A stretch of 11,559 bases of DNA. Source: Paracoccaceae bacterium (GTDB lineage Bacteria > Pseudomonadota > Alphaproteobacteria > Rhodobacterales > Rhodobacteraceae). Made by a program: the position numbers and the translations under genes. Below the pieces are notes generated by a model, which saw nothing but the letters and a program-made list of their open reading frames with translations, had not been told where the DNA came from and ran no database searches. Positions 7,194-11,559 of this stretch are shown one piece after another (within the stretch, counting starts at the first letter, position 1; each line of letters opens with the position of its first letter). The stretch is from assembly GCA_007128995.1 (NCBI GenBank), contig SKWJ01000063.1, positions 1 to 11,559 of the forward strand. The letters run 5' to 3'.

Positions 7194-7341
7194 CGCGGAA
7201 TTTGTTGAAACTGCGGCTTATCGTGCTGCCTGTGCTTCGCAAATTCTCAGCAAAACTCTGGCAATTTACATTTCTTGCCTGAATTTTCGGTTTATGTAAG
7301 CTACACGCGCTGACGAGCTGTCCCTGAAACGAAATCTGAAA
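7194..7341. other. AT-richer spacer upstream of the dehydratase
   Basis: This stretch is clearly richer in A/T than its surroundings, especially 7234-7300, and probably carries the promoter of the dehydratase gene and the outer end of the IS4 remnant. A possible promoter is TTGCCT at 7275-7280 with TAAGCT at 7297-7302 (16-base spacing), but the -10 match is poor. No operator repeat or riboswitch-like structure was seen. From 6911 to 7031, before the IS remnant, I see nothing identifiable apart from the palindrome GCGATCGC (6922-6929). Confidence 0.3.
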
Positions 7342-9219
7342 GTGTTGACCTTGGCCAATCCAAATCCAGTTCTGATCGACCGCCATCCTGGGCGTTCCAC
7401 GCAAACCATCGGCCTAGCCCGTGCGCTCGACACTGATCCAGCGCTTGTCCACGAGCCTTCGGTGGGCGTGGTCGGCACCAAAGGAGACAGCCAGTGCTAT
7501 CTGGGCGTTGCGGCCAAGGTCGAAGCCATCCATCAGGCCCTGAAATCGCGTATCGGCACCGGGGCCGGGCGGTTCAGGTTTCGGCTTGTCCAGCCAGAAT
7601 TCACAATCGCAACCTCAGACGGCATGCGCAATGGCACTCCAGAAATGCGCTACGCTCTGATCGGGCGGGAGGTGACGCAAGATGCCTTGTGCGAACATCT
7701 CAGCGCAACCGGCCTTGCCGGCACGATCGCCGTGGTGGCCTGTGACAAGCCCCCCGTCGGCACGCTTGCGGCGATGCTGGAGCATAACCTGCCCTCCATC
7801 ATCATGTCAGATGGCCCGATCCACCCCGGCACTGACCCCAAGACCGGCGAGAAGCTGGATATCGTGAGCGCCTTTCAGGTTGCCGGGCATCCAGACCCGG
7901 AATATCGCCACCACATCGCCTGCCATGCCTGCCCGGGCTTTGGCAGCTGCGGCGGGATGTTCACCTATAACACCATGCAGACGTTCATCGGCGTGCTGGG
8001 CATGCAGCCCTTGCATATGGTCGCACCCCCGTCGGACGATCCGCGTCGGTTGACCGAATTCCCGGAGGAGCTGGTGACATTGCTGGCCCGGATGATCGAG
8101 ACGGATCTCAAGCCCCGCGATATTGTCGGACGCGATTCCCTGCGCAACGCGACCATCGTCGCCATGGCAATCGGCGGTTCGACAAACGCGCTTCTGCACG
8201 CCCCAGAGATCGCCCGTGCTGCTGGTTTTGCCGATTTCTGGAAAGACATCATCACACCTGAAGAGTTCAACCACCTCTCGCAACATGTCGTCCCGGTGCT
8301 CACCAACGCACGACCCTATGGCAAGTATTCCATGGTTGATATCGACGAGGTGGGCGGCGTGCAGGTCATTGTACGCGAGTTGCTGGAGGCTGGTCTGCTG
8401 AACGGCGATGTGCCGACCTGCACAGGCGAGACATTGGCAGAGCAGGTTGCCCGTCTGGGTGCCAAGCGGGCCGATGGTGAGGTGATTTATCCTGTTGAGG
8501 CCCCATACAAGCCAACCGGCGGTCTGCGCATGCTTGGCGGCAACCTCTCCCCAGAGTTCTCGGCCATTCTGAAATTGGCCGGGGTCGAAGGCGGGCTTGA
8601 AAACAACCTGTTCAGAGGCACGGCGCGCGTCTTCGACGGACAGCAGGCGCTGCTGGATATGCTGGACCAGACGCCCGAGGCCTTCGAGGACAAGGACATG
8701 ATCATCGTGCGCTATGAAGGGCCAAGCGGCGCGCCGGGAATGCCGGAAATGCTGGATCCGACCGCACGCATCACCACACTCTGCCGCGAGCGTGGAATCG
8801 TCATTGCCCTCATGACAGATGCGCGCTTTTCGGGTGGATCGATCGGGCTGGTGATCGGCCATGTCGGGCCTGAAGCGGCACTTGGCGGGCCAATTGCGTT
8901 GGTTGAGAATGGGGACGAGATCCTCGTGGATCTCAACACCAATGAAATCAATTGCACCCCTTTGAACGACCCTGGTGTGTTCGATGCCCGCAAGGCGGCT
9001 TGGGACAAGGCTGTTGCTGACAATGATGGCTTCCATCCAAGCCTGCCCGTCGCAGACACACGCCTGCTTCAGCGCGCGCGTCACATGGCGGTCCCAGCGA
9101 TCCGCGGTGCAGGGCTCCATCCCAACCGCACTGTCTGGGTGCGCAACCCACGGGAAGCCATCGATTCCGGCTTCATACCGCGCAACAAATATCGTCCGGA
9201 GGCATCCGCCAAATCTTGA
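7342..9219 (+). CDS. IlvD/Edd-family dehydratase, divergent
   Basis: This 625-residue cytoplasmic Fe-S enzyme belongs to the family that removes water from dihydroxy-acids or sugar acids (dihydroxy-acid dehydratase IlvD, phosphogluconate dehydratase Edd, aldonate dehydratases). The three cluster ligands are present: Cys52 (SQCYLG), Cys134 (ACDKPP) and Cys203 (GSCGGMFTYNTM). The Mg-associated Asp93 (TSDGM), Lys136, the GGSTNALLH box (278-286), RYEGPSGAPGMPEML (457-471) and DARFSGGS (493-500, catalytic Ser497) are all kept. Length is typical (IlvD ~560-620). Departures from canonical IlvD are an unusual N-terminus, GTPEM where GHEGM is expected, and a 'GRE' in place of 'SRE'. These suggest a non-valine/isoleucine substrate, possibly a sugar acid. 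The start is GTG 7342 or a nearby TTG (7345, 7351); no clear Shine-Dalgarno is visible. It has no pathway neighbours, so the substrate is unknown. Confidence 0.85.
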   Translation: MLTLANPNPVLIDRHPGRSTQTIGLARALDTDPALVHEPSVGVVGTKGDSQCYLGVAAKVEAIHQALKSRIGTGAGRFRFRLVQPEFTIATSDGMRNGTPEMRYALIGREVTQDALCEHLSATGLAGTIAVVACDKPPVGTLAAMLEHNLPSIIMSDGPIHPGTDPKTGEKLDIVSAFQVAGHPDPEYRHHIACHACPGFGSCGGMFTYNTMQTFIGVLGMQPLHMVAPPSDDPRRLTEFPEELVTLLARMIETDLKPRDIVGRDSLRNATIVAMAIGGSTNALLHAPEIARAAGFADFWKDIITPEEFNHLSQHVVPVLTNARPYGKYSMVDIDEVGGVQVIVRELLEAGLLNGDVPTCTGETLAEQVARLGAKRADGEVIYPVEAPYKPTGGLRMLGGNLSPEFSAILKLAGVEGGLENNLFRGTARVFDGQQALLDMLDQTPEAFEDKDMIIVRYEGPSGAPGMPEMLDPTARITTLCRERGIVIALMTDARFSGGSIGLVIGHVGPEAALGGPIALVENGDEILVDLNTNEINCTPLNDPGVFDARKAAWDKAVADNDGFHPSLPVADTRLLQRARHMAVPAIRGAGLHPNRTVWVRNPREAIDSGFIPRNKYRPEASAKS

Positions 9220-9756
9220 CGCGCTTGGCAAAGGTCTTGCCGGGCGACTTACCACGCGGGGCGACGAAGAAGGAGCAGTTGAAACCAACGGGCGTCGCCA
9301 TGGTTTCAGCTATCCTCGTCTCGTGATAGGCCTCAGCCGTTCCCGGCCTTTCTAAGGTTCCGGCCTAAACGCTGCCTCCACAACTCAATCATCAAAGCGC
9401 CCGTGTTTGGCCAGCTGCCACAGAAGCCAAAAGCGGCAGATTGGCCGCAAGTTGCAGGGATTCTCGATGGATACCCCAAAACCACAAGACAGGGCCAAAT
9501 GGCGGGGCTTGAGGGTGCTGCCAGATCGGATTGCGACAGCGCGGGAGCGCAGCGGCGATGAAGCCTGATCACTCTTTGCTGGCAAGTCCCTCGCATGGGT
9601 TCAGATACGCACAACTGACATCAAGATCGCTGTGCCGGGTGGGCGCCCGGCGATGCGCTGCGGGCTACACCCTTGGCCCCGCGCACTGTCGTTTTGCTGT
9701 CTCACTTTGATCGGTCACCACTTGAGGTAGAAACACTGGCCCCGAACAGCCTTGCG
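9220..9756. other. 537-bp region without a recognisable gene
   Basis: Both strands contain only short frames without family resemblance. A weak hairpin follows the dehydratase stop (GGCAA 9227-9231, TTGCC 9237-9241). A minus-strand ORF of 42 codons (9173-9301), opening MATPVGFNCSFFVAPRGK and overlapping the dehydratase end, has plausible codon use, but I cannot identify it. Plus-strand frames from about 9361 to 9568 are open but have low-complexity, unfamiliar composition. The stretch may hold decayed genes or insertion-sequence debris, but I cannot demonstrate it. Confidence 0.4.
9634..9651. repeat. Short perfect inverted repeat (GCCGGG/CCCGGC)
   Basis: GCCGGG (9634-9639) and CCCGGC (9646-9651) form a 6-bp GC stem around a TGGGCG loop. 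It lies about 105 bases past the 3' end of the exoD-like gene when read on the minus strand, so it could be a late terminator for that transcript. There is no T-run on either side, so the role is uncertain. Confidence 0.3.
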
Positions 9757-10398
9757 TTATCCGATCACGATCCACAATGTGACTGGCAGGATTGCCGCGA
9801 GGCAGGCGCCAAGAAGGACGAAAACGCCATCGCGTGCCAGCAGACCTGCAGCGAAAAGCGTGATGGCGGCGCCAACGCTTGTGCCGCTCGCCGGGATCAC
9901 CTCCATCAGGGGCGCGCAGAGTGCTGCGGAAAACACCAGCACCTTCAGCATCATCGCCACTGGCGGTTCGATCGCCCAGAGAAAACGCACGCGCAGGCGC
10001 TGCTCCAGCCAAGCTGCGGGTTTTTCCAGCCATTGCACGGCCTGAACAACGCGCGGCACGGGCAATTGCCGATCTAGCAGAAATGCCGGTAGCCAGATAT
10101 GCCGCCTGCCCAACAAAAACTGTCCTAGGATTGACGCGATGGTCAATCCGAAGAGCGTTGTCGCCCCCGGAATTGCAGAGAGTGGTGAAACAAGCAGCAG
10201 TGAGAAGACGAGCAGGATCACGACGAAAGAATTCTGATCCAGGGCAATCAGAATATGGCGCAGCGCGATTTTGTCCGCCTCCGGACGCCCAAGGATCGCC
10301 AATCGAACCTGCGCCAGCATGGCTGTGATGCTGTTTGTTCCTCGCTCATATCCGGATGCGCCTGAGACAGCCCGCTGCACGTTTTGGCCCAAGCTCAT
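9757..10398 (-). CDS. ExoD-family membrane protein (exopolysaccharide synthesis protein)
   Basis: This 213-residue protein has the ExoD layout: a hydrophilic N-terminal helix region containing ALDQNSF (52-58), a hydrophobic pair (about 59-95), the hallmark LLGRRHIWLPAFL (96-108), an amphipathic linker with several Arg/Glu residues (114-139), two more hydrophobic stretches (about 147-168 and 173-187), the GLLARDG motif (185-191), and a final membrane segment (192-212). ExoD of Sinorhizobium meliloti is needed for normal exopolysaccharide and nodule invasion, but its biochemical role is unknown. The protein is predicted to be in the inner membrane. The start at ATG 10398 is the only one in frame after a TGA 15 bases upstream. 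AAGGG lies only one base from it, an unusually short spacing, so coupling to the preceding small ORF is possible. The stop is TAA at 9757-9759. Confidence 0.82.
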   Translation of the reverse strand: MSLGQNVQRAVSGASGYERGTNSITAMLAQVRLAILGRPEADKIALRHILIALDQNSFVVILLVFSLLLVSPLSAIPGATTLFGLTIASILGQFLLGRRHIWLPAFLLDRQLPVPRVVQAVQWLEKPAAWLEQRLRVRFLWAIEPPVAMMLKVLVFSAALCAPLMEVIPASGTSVGAAITLFAAGLLARDGVFVLLGACLAAILPVTLWIVIG

Positions 10399-10410
10399 AC
10401 CCTTACCGGA

Positions 10411-10503
10411 TCAATCGCCGAAGGGACGCGAGAAATCCGGCATGCGCGCGTCGGACGGTTTGCCACCCACGATCCGATCCAGCATCTCGCGCGCCTCAAA
10501 CAT
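10411..10503 (-). CDS. Putative small ORF upstream of the exoD-like gene (30 residues)
   Basis: On the minus strand ATG 10503 opens a 30-codon frame beginning MFEAREMLDRIVGG and ending DFSRPFGD, with TGA at 10411-10413, 12 bases before the exoD-like start. GGAG lies 6 bases upstream of the ATG, the best ribosome-binding site in this half of the window. An earlier ATG (10515) would give 34 residues, and an in-frame TAA just above it closes the frame. The peptide is charged, probably helical at its N-terminus, and not hydrophobic. It could be a real small protein, a leader peptide that couples translation of the exoD-like gene, or chance. I recognise no homologue. Confidence 0.45.
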   Translation of the reverse strand: MFEAREMLDRIVGGKPSDARMPDFSRPFGD

Positions 10504-10515
10504 TTCTTTCTCCAT

Positions 10516-10687
10516 GTTTTTTTGAACTTACATGGGGAAGTGGTGCGACACAGTGACGACGTCAAGTTGCAGGACAGACACACACGAACAAATGAACCTC
10601 CCCCACCAATCCTATTAGGTTGGAAGGGGCTTGTGTCCGATTTTCTTGGTCATGGCCAGTGCGCCCCCGGGAAATGGAAGCTTTTGA
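10516..10687. promoter_or_regulatory. Divergent intergenic region with palindrome and hairpin
   Basis: This spacer lies between the minus-strand small ORF/exoD-like gene and the plus-strand methyltransferase remnant, so promoters facing both ways are expected. It contains the odd palindrome TGACGACGTCA (10554-10564), which includes TTGACG on the minus strand, a possible -35 box. It also has a hairpin at 10601-10629: CCCC...GGGG flanking CCAA(T)CCT, loop ATT, AGGTTGG. A run of seven T (10517-10523) precedes the small ORF. No good -10 box was found at standard spacing for either direction. Confidence 0.35.
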
Positions 10688-10776
10688 ATGAATTCGAGTA
10701 CGAGCCGGTCAAGAGCGTTCTGGGACCGTATGGCGGATCGCTATGCGGCTCACCAGATCAAGGTTATTCCTGCCTA
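10688..10776 (+). pseudogene. Methyltransferase-like gene, N-terminal remnant
   Basis: ATG 10688 has a good Shine-Dalgarno (GGAAG 10676-10680, 7-base spacing). The frame reads MNSSTSRSRAFWDRMADRY, then AAHQIKVIPAYE. FWDRxADRYA followed by a Tyr-containing helix is the familiar opening of a group of class I SAM-dependent methyltransferases, in which a Gly-rich SAM-binding motif (VLEFGCGTG type) should follow within about 25 residues. Here that motif is absent: from about 10777 the DNA is the end of an IS3-type transposase on the other strand, and the frame ends in TAG at 10874-10876. The gene was therefore cut off by an insertion or recombination event, and the product cannot be active. Family assignment rests on one short motif. 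Confidence 0.55.
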
Positions 10777-11116
10777 TGAGGCAAACCCCTTGTTCGGCCA
10801 GTCAGGGCGATATTTGCAGGTTCGGAATAGCGCCTCGGAGAAGGGGTTGTCATTGCTGACGCGCGGTCGACTGTAGGACGCGATGATGCCAAGTTTTTCC
10901 ATGGTCGTTTTCATGGCCGCGCCAGCCATCGGGCTGCCATTGTCAGCGTGCAGAACCAGTGGATGCGGCACGCATCCCTCGGTAAGCACCGCGCGCCGAA
11001 TCAGTGCCGCCGCCAGCTCTGCGCTTTCGCGTTCATGAACTCCTCATCCGATGATTTTCCAGCTGAAGATGTCAACGATCAGGTCGAGGTAGAAAACATG
11101 CCTGCGATAGGGCCGC
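10774..11116 (-). pseudogene. IS3-family transposase (OrfB) internal fragment
   Basis: Read on the minus strand, the DNA encodes the middle of the integrase-core domain of an IS3-family transposase. The order is VFYLDLIVDIFSWKIIG (to about 11047), an in-frame TGA at 11044-11046 where Trp is usual (G-W-x-VHE), then GVHERESAELAAALIRRAV, LVLHADNGSPM (second catalytic Asp), SYSRPRVSNDNPFSEALFRT (catalytic Glu), and KYRPDWPNKGFAS before the frame ends. The first catalytic Asp, the OrfA part and the C-terminal tail are missing, and no terminal repeats are visible at either end. The copy is inactive. Its ends abut the methyltransferase remnant (near 10776) and the recombinase remnant (near 11130). 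Confidence 0.8.
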
Positions 11117-11126
11117 ATAGGGCCGC
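11107..11126. repeat. Perfect 10-bp tandem duplication
   Basis: The decamer ATAGGGCCGC occurs twice without a gap (11107-11116 and 11117-11126). Ten is not a multiple of three, so within the transposase fragment this duplication would shift the reading frame. It lies at the outer edge of the recognisable IS3 sequence and may be a replication-slippage product or mark the rearrangement point. Confidence 0.6.
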
Positions 11127-11156
11127 GCGGTCGCACTTACTTGCCTCGGGACTTTT

Positions 11157-11390
11157 ATGATTTGGTTTACTGCAGGTATGCGTGAGTTGCGCCCTTCAGA
11201 TATCCCGGATGCGCCGCATCGTAGTCCCAAGGGCCTGCGCCACGGGTTCGGCGTCCATGCGACTGTTCAGGGTGTGCCTCTGCATATGATTCAGTGCTGG
11301 CTCGGCGATGCGCAGCTCAGCACGACCGCGATCTATGCAGACGTTGTCGGGAAAGAGGAACAATATCTCGCAGCGCGGATGTGGGGGTAG
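11157..11390 (+). pseudogene. Tyrosine recombinase/integrase, C-terminal fragment
   Basis: The frame ends with TAG at 11388-11390 and encodes the catalytic C-terminus of a tyrosine recombinase: SPKGLRHGFGVHA (box II, with the catalytic Arg in GLRH), VPLHMIQCWLGDAQLSTTAI, then the nucleophile Tyr in AIYADVVG, and EEQYLAARMW. In place of the usual catalytic His of the LGH motif there is Asp (LGDAQLS). The N-terminal DNA-binding domain and the first catalytic Arg are missing. ATG 11157 is only the first Met in an open frame and lacks a proper ribosome-binding site. Upstream sequence belongs to the IS3 remnant, so the gene is 5'-truncated and probably non-functional. Such integrases commonly sit in plasmid-borne or island DNA. 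Confidence 0.75.
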
Positions 11391-11392
11391 GG

Positions 11393-11559
11393 ATGGACCT
11401 GATCCGGATCGATCCACCCAACAACCTCCATCGGTTCTACCGGATGGAGATCGTGCCCGGGCTGTTCGGAGAGCGGGTCTGGTCCGGGAGTGGGGCCGGA
11501 TCGGTCAGTCCGGACAGGTCCGGGTCGACTGGTTCCCCAGCGAGGCGGCCGCGAAAGAC
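11393..11559 (+). pseudogene. WGR-domain gene with apparent frameshift, 3' end outside window
   Basis: ATG 11393 opens a frame reading MDLIRIDPPNNLHRFYRMEI, followed by VPGLFGERV. This is the start of a WGR domain, a small nucleic-acid-associated domain named for its Trp-Gly-Arg motif. At about 11477-11482 the similarity jumps to another frame (first good codon GTC at 11482), which continues VREWGRIGQSGQVRVDW, then FPSEAAAKD to the window end and contains the WGR motif itself. One base is apparently missing: GTCTGGTC where GTCCTGGTC would restore the frame. No stop is met in the first frame before the edge. The gene is either a pseudogene or affected by a sequencing error. It starts 2 bases after the recombinase stop. 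Single-domain WGR proteins of ~80-90 residues are common in alphaproteobacteria; their role is unclear. Confidence 0.65.

Noticed and set aside
7807..9288. 493-codon open frame on the minus strand opposite the dehydratase
   Set aside because: It is antisense to a clear IlvD/Edd-family gene, shows no family motif, and long antisense frames are expected in GC-rich coding DNA.
10384..10779. 131-codon plus-strand frame covering the small ORF and intergenic region
   Set aside because: It crosses the start of the exoD-like gene, the divergent spacer and the methyltransferase remnant; no motif, low-complexity spans.
1..11559. CRISPR array, tRNA or rRNA genes
   Set aside because: No regularly spaced direct repeats, cloverleaf-type segments or rRNA-like stretches were seen on either strand.

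Overview
The base composition (GC-rich with strong third-position G/C), weak Shine-Dalgarno sequences, tightly packed operons, and the presence of an ExoD-type protein, a WGR-domain gene and Pot-type ABC genes suggest an alphaproteobacterium, probably of the Rhodobacterales/Roseobacter type. This is inferred from gene content and style; no rRNA or other marker is present.

Region 1 (1-6883, + strand) is a purine-related uptake and catabolism cluster. It holds the 3' end of an adenine deaminase-like gene, a periplasmic binding protein, two inner-membrane permeases and an ATPase of the spermidine/putrescine (Pot) ABC type, a nucleoside/nucleobase deaminase-like amidohydrolase, and an inosine-uridine-type nucleoside hydrolase. 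The last five genes are tightly packed: gaps of 10 and 7 bp, then two 4-bp ATGA overlaps. GC-rich hairpins lie just before and just after the binding-protein gene. The two deaminases and the glycosidase could form a route from an imported adenine nucleoside to hypoxanthine and a free sugar. The importer is therefore more likely to carry a purine nucleoside or related compound than a polyamine. This is the most interesting functional idea in the window.

Region 2 (6884-9756) holds an N-terminal remnant of an IS4-type transposase (- strand), then a complete, divergent IlvD/Edd-family dehydratase (+ strand) with its three cluster cysteines. About 540 bp follow in which no gene is recognisable.

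Region 3 (9757-10687) holds an ExoD-family membrane protein (- strand), preceded on the same strand by a very short ORF with a good ribosome-binding site. An upstream intergenic region has a hairpin and a small palindrome.

Region 4 (10688-11559) is a mosaic of broken genes: the first ~30 codons of a methyltransferase-like gene, an internal piece of an IS3-family transposase (- strand) with an in-frame stop, the C-terminal end of a tyrosine recombinase, and the start of a WGR-domain gene with an apparent frameshift, cut by the window edge. It reads as a decayed mobile-element junction. No CRISPR array, tRNA or rRNA was seen.
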